Shown here: piece by piece, positions 53,027 through 61,434 of the stretch | Layout of the letters: each line of letters begins with the position of its first letter | Position numbering within the stretch: position 1 is the first letter of the stretch | Translations under genes and position numbers: made by a program | From: Bradyrhizobium valentinum | GTDB taxonomy: Bacteria > Pseudomonadota > Alphaproteobacteria > Rhizobiales > Xanthobacteraceae | Reading direction: 5' to 3' | Length of the DNA stretch: 64,000 nt | Assembly (NCBI RefSeq): GCF_001440405.1 | Contig: NZ_LLXX01000153.1 | Location: 108,044-172,043 of the forward strand | Notes under the pieces: generated by a model | Databases searched by the model: none | The model's input: the letters and a program-made list of their open reading frames with translations, nothing else | What the model was told of the DNA's origin: nothing

Positions 53027-53620
53027 ATTTTGCGACGGTGGATTTTGGGATGATCTCGAACAGAGGTTGTCACCGCCAGCTTCTTCGGTTCAGATATAAG
53101 ATTATCCTCGTCCTATAAGCTTGCGCGCCAAATCAAGTGTCCGTGCTTTGGCCGTAGTGGGAGAACACGATTTTGTTGGGCTGGAGGAGGTCATGCCTTA
53201 CATGAGAACTGCCGCGCAGCCGGCGTGCCGATGGAGCTGAGGATTATCAAGGGCGAGGAGATAAGTTCATCACACCGGCAGCTCGACAATCCGAGCATTG
53301 GGCGGCAATTTATTTTCGATTGGCTGAAAGACAAGCTGCGCCTGGATTGAAAAGTCCAGGCGCATATCATTCCACGGCGAAAGAGCTACGCGAAGAGCTC
53401 GCCGCAAATAGCAGGCAAGGACAATAGCAACGAATCGAGGTCCTCCCCTCAAAGCGCGACAATCGCTATCTCGATTTAGCCTTACCGCTACATACCTTCG
53501 CTACTGCGGCCGTTCGGAGTCGAATTCGTGCTCCAGCAACTCAGTTACTCACACGTCAGGCTTGTCGCAAGCGCCGTCCTTCCAAAGGAGCGGGTAGGGG
53601 GATAGCTTGACCGTGGCACC
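53027..53620. other. gap before the second GntR gene
   Basis: About 600 bases. The only notable frame is 53231-53350, encoding a 39-residue sequence (MELRIIKGEEISSSHRQLDN onward) that looks protein-like but has no recognised family. The rest holds nothing I can name. Confidence 0.4.
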
Positions 53621-53624
53621 AATT

Positions 53625-53640
53625 TGTGATCACATATCTA
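53625..53640. promoter_or_regulatory. GntR-type operator, copy 3
   Basis: TGTGATCACATATCTA, identical over 16 bases to copy 1, stands 26 bases before the second GntR start. This repeats the arrangement at 49355. Confidence 0.65.
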
Positions 53641-53665
53641 GAATCAAGATAGGGGAAATGCGAAG

Positions 53666-54400
53666 GTGAAGGATACTAAACCGCTGCCGCCACTGCCGTC
53701 GGTTGCCCGGGATTCGATGGCAGATCAGGTTTATCGACATTTGCGTGACGGCGTGATGGCCGGCCGCTTCGCGCCGGGCCAGCGGCTGACAATTCGTGGT
53801 CTTGCTGAGGCGCTGGGCTCGAGCCCGATGCCGGTGCGCGAGGCGTTGCGCCGCCTACAGGCTGAAGGCGCATTCGAGTTCAGCGACACGGCGCGGCTGA
53901 GCGTGGTTCAGCTGTCGGGGGCGCAACTGCGCGATGTGCGCGATGCACGGGTGGCGCTTGAGGGGCTTCTGGCCGAGCGCGCAGCCTCCCGCATGACGGG
54001 CGTTGATGATGCCGAAATCACGCAGCTCTATGATCGCCTCCAGGCAGCCGCCGACGCGCTCGATGTGCCCGGTTATCTATCAGCGAATTTCGCCTTTCAC
54101 CGGCGGATTTATGAGATCGCTCAAGCGCCCATCATCCTTGGTGCGGTCGAGAATTTCTGGGTCCTGATCGGTCCTTGCTTCGTGCTCGTTGCACCCGACG
54201 CCACGCACCTGCGACGCTCCATGGACGCGCACCGCCGCATCCTCGATGCGCTGATGCATCGAGACGGTCCCGCCGCCCGCGCGGCTGTGACTGATGACAT
54301 CATGCAGGCGGCCAACTGCCTGTCGCGCGTTATCGACAAACCGGAAAAGGCGCGATCGGTCGCTGCTCCAAAGCGCAGGCGCCGAGATGTGTCGGCATGA
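53666..54400 (+). CDS. GntR-family regulator (FCD domain), copy 2
   Basis: 244 residues from GTG 53666, nearly collinear with the copy at 49387 (PSVARDSMADQVYRHLRDGV; RGLAEALGSSPMPVREALRR; NFAFHRRIYEIAQAPIILGA). Differences are scattered substitutions, so this is a paralogue, not a recent identical repeat. Its stop overlaps an ATG that opens a short SDR remnant. With the same operator, the two regulators may bind each other's promoters. Confidence 0.92.
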   Translation: MKDTKPLPPLPSVARDSMADQVYRHLRDGVMAGRFAPGQRLTIRGLAEALGSSPMPVREALRRLQAEGAFEFSDTARLSVVQLSGAQLRDVRDARVALEGLLAERAASRMTGVDDAEITQLYDRLQAAADALDVPGYLSANFAFHRRIYEIAQAPIILGAVENFWVLIGPCFVLVAPDATHLRRSMDAHRRILDALMHRDGPAARAAVTDDIMQAANCLSRVIDKPEKARSVAAPKRRRRDVSA

Positions 54401-54477
54401 GTGTCGTGCAGCGTCTGGTAATTGATCCCGATTGCGCGGACCTGATCGCTGGGTGTTGTCGGCGTCACCTTCGGTAG
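54397..54477 (+). pseudogene. SDR remnant after GntR copy 2
   Basis: MSVVQRLVIDPDCADLIAG resembles the start of the SDR at 50124 (MSVLQRLVPYPELRVLISAG), with the same overlap with the GntR stop. It ends at a stop after 26 codons. This is a truncated duplicate. Confidence 0.6.
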
Positions 54478-54601
54478 GTCTGTACTGAGGCAGGCGAACT
54501 ACGTCGCTGCTCCTTTGCAGGAGGCTGCCTGAGGCTGATCCAGCCAAACCATCTACTTCGAGCTTTTCACTCAAATCGACAATCTAGGCAGGGGGACTTG
54601 A

Positions 54602-56227
54602 ATGTTTGGAAATCAGTCGCGCCGCAACTTCCTCAAGCTGGCGGCGAGCGGAAGTGCGATGTTCACGCCGGACCTTTTTACCGGACCTGCACATGCGCAG
54701 GATGTTCCGACCCTCACCGTCGCCTGGGGCGCCGATATCGATTCCTTCGATCCGGCGCAGTTCAAGTCCGATGGCGCCTACATTGTTCAGGCAAACATCT
54801 ACGACACGGTGCTGGGCTGGGGGGCGGAGCCAGTCACCGGATCGCCTAACCTGTCGATTTCCAAACCCGGTGTTTTCATCGGTGGCATCGGCGAAAGCTG
54901 GAAATTTGAGAATGACGACAAGACCCTTGTCGTAAAGATCCGACAAGGCCTGAAGTTTCCGAGCGGCCGGCCGGTCAATGCCCAGGCGGTGAAATATCTC
55001 TTTGACCGCGGACTGCAATCACCCGGCTATATGCGGCTCATCTTTCCGACCATGATCGGGGTGACGCAAGCAGATCAGTTCGAGGTTCGCGACGACAGCA
55101 CCTTTGCCATCAACCTGCCGGCACCAAGCGCTATGTTGCTCGATGTGCTCGCCCTGTCCAACAACGCACTTCTTGATCCCGACGAGATCAAGCTACACGC
55201 GACTGCCGACGACCCCTGGGCCGCTCAATGGCTCAAGCGCAACACGGCCGGGCTTGGGCCCTACAAACCCGTGAGCAACAATCCGGGCGTCGAGGTGATC
55301 TTGGAAGCGACCCCCGGTTATTGGGGACCGGCACCGTATTTCAGGCGCATCGTCATCAAATATGCATCCAATGAGGCAGACCGGATTCTGCTGCTCAAGC
55401 GCAAGGCCATCGATATGGTGGTCGGGCCTAACTCGATGTCGCCCAAGAATCTCAAGAATCTCGAGGGCGCGCCGGGCCTCACTGTGGTGTCTCTGCCCGA
55501 CACCAACTGCAATTTCCTATGCATGAATCTGAAAAAGAAGCCGTTCGACAACGTGAAGGTTCGTCAAGCGATCAACTACGCGATGCCGATCCACGCGATC
55601 ATCCCAAACGTCCTTTACGGCTATGGCGAGCAGATGAAAAGCCCGATCGCAGCTCAGACCCCCGGCTATGACGGTTCACTCTCGCCGTATAAATATGATG
55701 TCGGCAAGGCCAAGTCATTGATGGCCGAAGCCGGGCACGGCTCAGGACCAATTCCAGTAAAGCTTGCGGTTCGTGTGGGCTATGCGCCCCACGAGCAGGC
55801 AGCGATTTGGATCCAGCGCGAGCTGGAGAAAATCGGCTTTCAAGTCAGCATCGAGAAGGAGACCGACGCAACCTTCCGCCAGCTGTCATCGAGCGGCGGG
55901 CACGAGCTGTCGATTGAATCTTGGCAATCCTGGATCAACGATCCAGTTTATCACCTCTATTGGAACTTCCATAGTAAGGCGACGGCGACCAACAAGGGAG
56001 CCTACGCCAATCAGGTCCTCGATAAGATCATCGACGACAATATGCGCGAGGCTGATCCTGGCAAGCGTATGGCCGGGGTCAAGGAGGCGCAGAAGATCCT
56101 TTTGGATGATGCGGCCTGGGGTCTGCTTTGGTACGACAATTGGGCCAGAGTGACGCGTTCCGAGCTCGCGGGCGTTGCGAAATATTGGGATTCCTTTGAG
56201 CGCTTCAACAAAATGAAGCTGGCTTGA
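54602..56227 (+). CDS. family 5 extracellular solute-binding protein, Tat-type signal (module B)
   Basis: 541 residues, closely related to the module A protein (28992-30617) and of the same length. SRRNFLKLAASGSAMF is a twin-arginine signal, cleaved probably after AHAQ. The mature part begins DVPTLTVAWGADIDSFDPAQ, and the end ERFNKMKLA matches its paralogue. It must rely on other permeases because only scraps of permease and ATPase genes follow it. It may share the module A importer. Confidence 0.92.
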   Translation: MFGNQSRRNFLKLAASGSAMFTPDLFTGPAHAQDVPTLTVAWGADIDSFDPAQFKSDGAYIVQANIYDTVLGWGAEPVTGSPNLSISKPGVFIGGIGESWKFENDDKTLVVKIRQGLKFPSGRPVNAQAVKYLFDRGLQSPGYMRLIFPTMIGVTQADQFEVRDDSTFAINLPAPSAMLLDVLALSNNALLDPDEIKLHATADDPWAAQWLKRNTAGLGPYKPVSNNPGVEVILEATPGYWGPAPYFRRIVIKYASNEADRILLLKRKAIDMVVGPNSMSPKNLKNLEGAPGLTVVSLPDTNCNFLCMNLKKKPFDNVKVRQAINYAMPIHAIIPNVLYGYGEQMKSPIAAQTPGYDGSLSPYKYDVGKAKSLMAEAGHGSGPIPVKLAVRVGYAPHEQAAIWIQRELEKIGFQVSIEKETDATFRQLSSSGGHELSIESWQSWINDPVYHLYWNFHSKATATNKGAYANQVLDKIIDDNMREADPGKRMAGVKEAQKILLDDAAWGLLWYDNWARVTRSELAGVAKYWDSFERFNKMKLA

Positions 56228-56255
56228 AGCGTAGCCCGGATGCGCTGAATAAGTC

Positions 56256-56376
56256 ATGTCGTGCTTAGCTTCCATGCCTCGTAGAGTAACTCTGCTGGCG
56301 CCGACCTTGTTCGGCGTCAGGGTGATCTGTTTTTCCCTGATCGAGCTCTTGCCCGGCAATCCCAACCTCCCGTGGC
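56256..56376 (+). pseudogene. OppB-type permease N-terminal remnant
   Basis: MPRRVTLLAPTLFGVRVICF then SLIELLPGNP mirrors the first 35 residues of the OppB encoded at 27938-28954. The similarity stops abruptly. It indicates that module B once had its own importer genes. Confidence 0.65.
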
Positions 56377-56394
56377 CTCCAACGCGTATCAGTC

Positions 56395-56560
56395 ATCGTG
56401 CGGCATGGAGTTGCCGCAGCCAGTTTCGCCGACAAGGCCCAGCGGCTCACCCTCGCCGATCGAGAACGAGCCACCGTCCACTGCGCGCACGGCCGCCTGC
56501 TCACCATGCAAGCGGCGCAGCCCCGTTCTTGGTCCTTAAGTTCAAAGATCTTCTTCAAAT
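56395..56560 (-). pseudogene. Opp-type ATPase N-terminal remnant, inverted
   Basis: The minus-strand reading RLHGEQAAVRAVDGGSFSIG, then GEPLGLVGETGCGNS, is the start of an OppD/F ATPase. The Walker A Lys is replaced by Asn. It is opposite in orientation to the permease remnant beside it, so rearrangement accompanied the deletion. Confidence 0.65.
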
Positions 56561-56681
56561 CGGCGTGACCTTCAGACGAGATGTTCTAACGTCGTAATGC
56601 CCTTTGCCGAAAGTTGAAGACCACCATCACCTATCGGCCGGATCAGCTGCCCCGCGCCGCCGAAGACAATAATCGGAGAAG

Positions 56682-57740
56682 TTGATGTCCATAGAACTGT
56701 TGATGCTTGGCGACCAACCCGTGGCTGGCCTTGCGGCTCGCACCAGGCTTGCCGAAGAGAGCGGATTCGAGACCGTCTGGCTCGCTGATGAGCGCTTTTT
56801 CCGGGAAACCTACTCGTGTCTCTCGCTTCTGGCGGGGCAAACTGCGCGCGTCAATCTCGGTCCCTGCGTCACCGATCCATTCGCGCGCCATCCAGCTCTA
56901 ACCGCCATGGCTTTGGGCACCCTCGATGAAGTTTCGGAAGGGCGCGCCATCCTCGGCATCGGCGCCGGCGTCTCCGGCTTTGCGGAGCTCGGGATCCAAT
57001 CGCGCAAGCCCCCGCTCGCTATTCGCGAAGCCGTTGATCTGATCCGTCAGCTCATGGCCGGGCAGGAGGTCGACTACCAGGGCGAGATCATTCAGTGTCA
57101 CCGCGGCCGGTTGAATTTCGCGCCGCTGCGATCGCGTGTTCCTGTTCGTGTCGCTAGCAACGGACCGCTGGGCCAGAAAATGGGCGGTGCAATCGCCGAC
57201 GGCGTGATGATGGAGGGCTGTGGCTCCGTCGAGGAAGCAAAGGCCTTCGCATCGACGGTCGCCGAAGGTGCGCGGAAGGCCGGCCGTTCTCCGAACGAGG
57301 TCAAGCTCGTCGCGCGACTCGATTGTTGTATCACTAACGACGGTAAGCAAGCGCGGGATATATTGCGGCCTTCGGTGACACGGATCATCGCGCAAGCCAA
57401 TTCGAGGTTCTACACGCTGGAAGCACAAGGATTGACTCTGCCGAAGAATGTCGTCGAAACCATTGGTCCCGTTGCCTATGCTGCCGGGGTGGCCCCGTTC
57501 GCGCCTCTTTTTCCTCTCGTCACCGACATGCATGTCGACGCTCTCACTCTCTGCGGGACTGTGCAGGAAATAACCCAACACATGGTTGACCTTCGCCGCG
57601 CCGGCATCACGGGCTTCAACATTTTTCCTGTTCCGGCTCCTGGCACCACCTATGAGGACGTTATTATGCGCTTCGGAACGCAAGTCTGGCCCGCTGTCGA
57701 GACGGCTTTTGCGAAAGAGTCCGATAATGGGACGGCTTAG
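56682..57740 (+). CDS. LLM-class (probably F420-dependent) oxidoreductase, copy 2
   Basis: 352 residues, clearly paralogous to the protein at 34602: GFETVWLADERFFRETYSCL, LGPCVTDPFARHPALTAMAL, GIGAGVSGFAELGIQ and VRVASNGPLGQ. F420 use is inferred from family and from the F420 genes at 41-46 kb. It follows the decayed importer scraps and precedes a RedY-like remnant, the reverse of the module A gene order. Confidence 0.85.
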   Translation: MMSIELLMLGDQPVAGLAARTRLAEESGFETVWLADERFFRETYSCLSLLAGQTARVNLGPCVTDPFARHPALTAMALGTLDEVSEGRAILGIGAGVSGFAELGIQSRKPPLAIREAVDLIRQLMAGQEVDYQGEIIQCHRGRLNFAPLRSRVPVRVASNGPLGQKMGGAIADGVMMEGCGSVEEAKAFASTVAEGARKAGRSPNEVKLVARLDCCITNDGKQARDILRPSVTRIIAQANSRFYTLEAQGLTLPKNVVETIGPVAYAAGVAPFAPLFPLVTDMHVDALTLCGTVQEITQHMVDLRRAGITGFNIFPVPAPGTTYEDVIMRFGTQVWPAVETAFAKESDNGTA

Positions 57741-57866
57741 GTCTCACGGACTCGTTTTATTGGAATCCGCTCGACGGGGCACGCGTATTTCATTGAGAGT
57801 GTAGTGCAGCCACGAGCGGGAGATCCAAGATGATGAGCTTGTTCAATAAAAAAGGCAAGCGCGACA

Positions 57867-57989
57867 GTAGAACGGATCGAAGTAACCGATCGCGCCGCCT
57901 AGGAGGCGGAGCTGGCCACATCCGCCAAGGATCTGATCGAACTAATACACAATAAATATCTGGACGAGTCGAAACTGAAGTTCATCTGA
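57867..57989 (+). pseudogene. RedY/HapK-like remnant, copy 4
   Basis: VERIEVTDRAA, an in-frame stop, then EAELATSAKDLIELIHNKYL and DESKLKFI match the C-terminal half of the RedY-like proteins at 20978 and 24677. The N-terminal half is missing. Confidence 0.7.
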
Positions 57990-58006
57990 TCTACGAGGAT
58001 CGATCC

Positions 58007-58789
58007 ATGAGTGCGGGCGAAAAAGATCTTGAGGGCAAGGTCGCCCTTGTCACAGGTTCTTCGTCCGGCGCGGGCGCTGCAATCGCCATCGAACTCGCTA
58101 GGCGAGGGGCGCGTGTCGCAGTGCACTGCCGGCGTGCATTAAGTGACGGCGAAAGCGTTTGCGCTCGCATCGCTGCAATCGGTGGAAAGGCAGCGGTCTT
58201 TCTGGGTCACCTCAGCGATCCCGAGGCGCCGTATGCACTCGTTTCGCGCATCGCGGAGCGTCTCGGAGACGTCAACATCCTAGTCAACAATGCAGGTCCC
58301 TATGCGGATGCGCCGTTTCGGTCGTTGTCCATCTCGCAGTGGGAGACGGTGATGGCGATCAACGTAAGGGCGCCGTACCAGCTCGCTCAAAGCGCGATCG
58401 CAGGCATGGAGCGAACCGGTTGGGGACGGATCATCAATGTGAGCGCAACCTCGGCTTACGCGCGGTCGCATTCGGTATATGGCCTTGCCAAACAGGCTCT
58501 CATCCATTTGACGGAATGCCTCGCGCTCGAATTTGCGCCACTCGTCACCGTAAATGCAATTGTGCCCGGCCAGATCGCCAGCGAACGCACCGACACGATG
58601 GTCGACTACAAGAGCTCCGTGATCGCGGAAACGCCCTTGGCAAGGCTCGTGACGGAACAGGAGGTTGCCCGAATGTCAGCCCTTCTCTGTACTCCAGAGT
58701 TTTCTGCTGTGACGGGACAATCAATCATCATGGACGGTGGCCGATCGCTGCCGCGCACGCTGAAACTCAATCTCACAACGACCGGCTAA
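58007..58789 (+). CDS. short-chain dehydrogenase/reductase
   Basis: 260 residues with VALVTGSSSGAGAAIAIELA, NNAGPYADAP, the catalytic Ser in INVSATSAYA and Y-x3-K in VYGLAKQAL, followed by a normal C-terminal end (TGQSIIMDGGRS). Substrate unknown. It lies 17 bases after the RedY remnant and closes the second metabolic module. Confidence 0.9.
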   Translation: MSAGEKDLEGKVALVTGSSSGAGAAIAIELARRGARVAVHCRRALSDGESVCARIAAIGGKAAVFLGHLSDPEAPYALVSRIAERLGDVNILVNNAGPYADAPFRSLSISQWETVMAINVRAPYQLAQSAIAGMERTGWGRIINVSATSAYARSHSVYGLAKQALIHLTECLALEFAPLVTVNAIVPGQIASERTDTMVDYKSSVIAETPLARLVTEQEVARMSALLCTPEFSAVTGQSIIMDGGRSLPRTLKLNLTTTG

Positions 58790-59596
58790 TTGTACGCAGG
58801 AGAAAGACCGATGCTTTCCCTTGCAAAAGGCCTCGCCTCTACCAGCTGCAGCATACGTCAAAGGGACGTTACCTCTTGCCGGCTCGAGGACGATCCCTCG
58901 GCCGTTTAACCAAAGTTGCTAGATTTGTCGGCCATAACTCGATTCGATCGGCCTTTCGGCGGACCTAGAGAAAAGCCTCGCAAGCCGCCGCTTCTGCGAT
59001 GAATTTCACCGAAATAGTGGAGGAATGGCGCGCGTAACGCCGAGTATCGTGCGTTAGGAATGTTATTCTGTCATCACTGGATGGGAGATCGAACGTGAGG
59101 GGTACAACAGCGGCCGACCCGCCGGATCCACTTGCCGGATCGAGAAGTGATGTTGATGCGGCCTACGCACCTGTTGTCAGCTGCGACGGAGCCGGGAGGA
59201 GGGCTCCTCATTTGCAAGTTCGGTCGGCGTAACGGCAAGGGCTCTAAGCGCGCTCGAAGCGGTCGGTTTTTGGCGGCGTGGGCGGTTCTGCTCTTATGCA
59301 GGTTTGTCTCTTAACCCGCTCCTTGGAGCTAACTTGAAAGCCGCCACTTTGGGTCGACACTTCGCAGGACAGTCTTGAATTTTCGCCCGCGGCGATTCGC
59401 TGTTGGGCATTCGTGGCGGCCTTGGTCAATCTCGCTTTCGTCGCATTGGTTGTATTGTTGGCGTGACCGCGAGGCGCGATCTTGCTGATTGAATAAATTG
59501 TCTCATCAACATCGGAAACGCGCAACCCGCAACTAGGGAGCTTGGTGCGCTGTAGCATGAGCATCCGATGTTTCAAAGTCAGCCTCAGGAGCTAGC
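58790..59596. other. gap before gdhA, no gene recognised
   Basis: About 800 bases. A 110-codon minus-strand frame (59244-59576) and short plus-strand frames have no domain support. No sigma-54 promoter with correct GG-N10-GC spacing could be found ahead of the glutamate dehydrogenase gene. Confidence 0.45.
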
Positions 59597-60856
59597 GTGA
59601 CTGCATACCGTGGGCCAGTGTTTGAGATGGCCGTAAAGCAATTCGAGGTGATCGCGAATTATCTGGGCATACCGGATGACGCAAGACCCCGCCTATTGCT
59701 GCCGAAGCGATCTGTCACGGTGTCGTGTCCAATTCATCGTGATGACGGCACAACGGCGGTGTTCGAGGGCTACCGGGTGCAGCACCACCTGACGCTTGGC
59801 CCGACAAAAGGGGGTACCAGGTTCGCGCCAACAGTTGACCTCGGCGAAGTCGCAGCGCTTGCTATCTGGATGAGCTGGAAGTGTGCGCTGGTCGGATTGC
59901 CATATGGTGGCGCCAAGGGCGGAATTAACGTCGACCCTTCCAGCTTGTCAAAGCGTGAGCTTGAAGCCCTGTCGCGCCGGTATATGCAGGAAATGATCCC
60001 CTTTGTTGGGCCGCACACAGATGTCATGGCTCCCGACCTTGGGACAAACGAGCAGATCATGGCGTGGTTCATGGATACATACTCGATGTATCAGGGCCAA
60101 ACCGTCACCGAGATCGTGACAGGCAAACCTGTCAGCGCCGGCGGAACGCTCGGTCGCCGTGAAGCGACAGGCCGGGGTGTGGCTCATTTGGTTCGCCGCT
60201 CCGCGGACGAGCTCAAGATCCGACTCAATGGCGCAACAGCCGTCGTTCAGGGCTTTGGAAATGTCGGTTCGGTCGCCGCGCTCGAGCTGCATAATATGGG
60301 GGTGAAGGTGATCGCGGTCAGCGATCACACGGGCGCGCTCTATCGGCCTACGGGGCTCGACATACCACAGCTGGTCAGACATGCGGCCTTGCAAGGTAAC
60401 CTGGATGGCTACTCCAACGAGCTCGCTCTAGACCCAGCAGAGATGCTGACGATGCCCTGTGACGTGCTTGTTCCGGCCGCAGTGGAACGGGTCATCGACG
60501 CCGAAATAGCGGGTAAGCTGCGCTGCCGTATTCTTGCTGAGGGCGCCAACGGCCCGACAACACCGGAAGCCGATCGGATCTTGGAAGGCCGTCAGGAGGA
60601 AATCTTCCTCATCCCCGACATTCTGTGCAATTCGGGAGGTGTGGTGGTCAGCTACTTCGAATGGGTGCAGGATCTGCAGCGGTTATTCTGGGAGGAGGAG
60701 GAGGTAATGCGTCAGGAGTATCAACTTCTGGATCGTGCCTTCGATCGCGTACTGGCACGAAGTAGGCGGGAGAACATATTCAATCGCACCGCGGCAATGG
60801 CCATAGGTGTGGATCGCGTTCGAAGTGCAAAGGAAACACGTGGGCTGTTCCCATAG
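59597..60856 (+). CDS. gdhA: Glu/Leu/Phe/Val-family dehydrogenase, probably glutamate dehydrogenase
   Basis: 419 residues from GTG 59597. The substrate-binding and catalytic segments are TLGPTKGGTRFAPTVDLGEV and GLPYGGAKGGINVDP (catalytic Lys107). The NAD(P)-binding motif is VVQGFGNVGSVAALEL, with AEGANGPTTPEADRIL near the end. This short hexameric type interconverts glutamate and 2-oxoglutarate with ammonium. It could assimilate fixed or pathway-derived ammonium, or catabolise glutamate. It stands alone, with gaps on both sides. Confidence 0.9.
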   Translation: MTAYRGPVFEMAVKQFEVIANYLGIPDDARPRLLLPKRSVTVSCPIHRDDGTTAVFEGYRVQHHLTLGPTKGGTRFAPTVDLGEVAALAIWMSWKCALVGLPYGGAKGGINVDPSSLSKRELEALSRRYMQEMIPFVGPHTDVMAPDLGTNEQIMAWFMDTYSMYQGQTVTEIVTGKPVSAGGTLGRREATGRGVAHLVRRSADELKIRLNGATAVVQGFGNVGSVAALELHNMGVKVIAVSDHTGALYRPTGLDIPQLVRHAALQGNLDGYSNELALDPAEMLTMPCDVLVPAAVERVIDAEIAGKLRCRILAEGANGPTTPEADRILEGRQEEIFLIPDILCNSGGVVVSYFEWVQDLQRLFWEEEEVMRQEYQLLDRAFDRVLARSRRENIFNRTAAMAIGVDRVRSAKETRGLFP

Positions 60857-61434
60857 CATGTTCGTTTCCATATTTGCGTCTGGTTCGACGTCCTGTGTCG
60901 CAGCTAGGACGAGCCGGCCCACTCTGAATTGCGAAGTCTGAGCAACTCTGTGTTCGGATCGCCTTGAAGGTCTTCCTGGTGTGCTCGAAGCTACTTAGGA
61001 TCCGCTGGCAAATCGGACTGCCTCCTAATTCTCTCTCGCCTTGGCAGCCGACGGCAAAGATAAATTTTGGGCAGGCCATCGAAAGCAGGGCGTTGGGCGT
61101 AGACTAAAATTTGCGAAGATCCTGTGATCCGATTCAGGAAGAACTGCCTCGTAGCGACCGCTTCCATCGAAATCCTAGCGTGTCCATCGGGTATGGGCGC
61201 GCGGTTGATCCTATTGAATTAGTGAGCTATGTTGTGGCCCTGTTCTGTTCAGGAGTACGTGCAAGATTGACGGCATTTAGCCGACCTTCGAAGGCGTGAT
61301 TGTACCTGAGGGTTGGCGATCGACTCGACTGCGATTGAGCCGGGCATCACAAATCCTGTAACGGGATGAGCCGTATGATCGGCTACCCATAAGAAATCCT
61401 CTTCTTAATCGGCGATGGTATGGAGGGGACAATC
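60857..61434. other. gap between gdhA and the histidine kinase gene
   Basis: About 580 bases without a recognisable gene or clear terminator. Confidence 0.5.
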
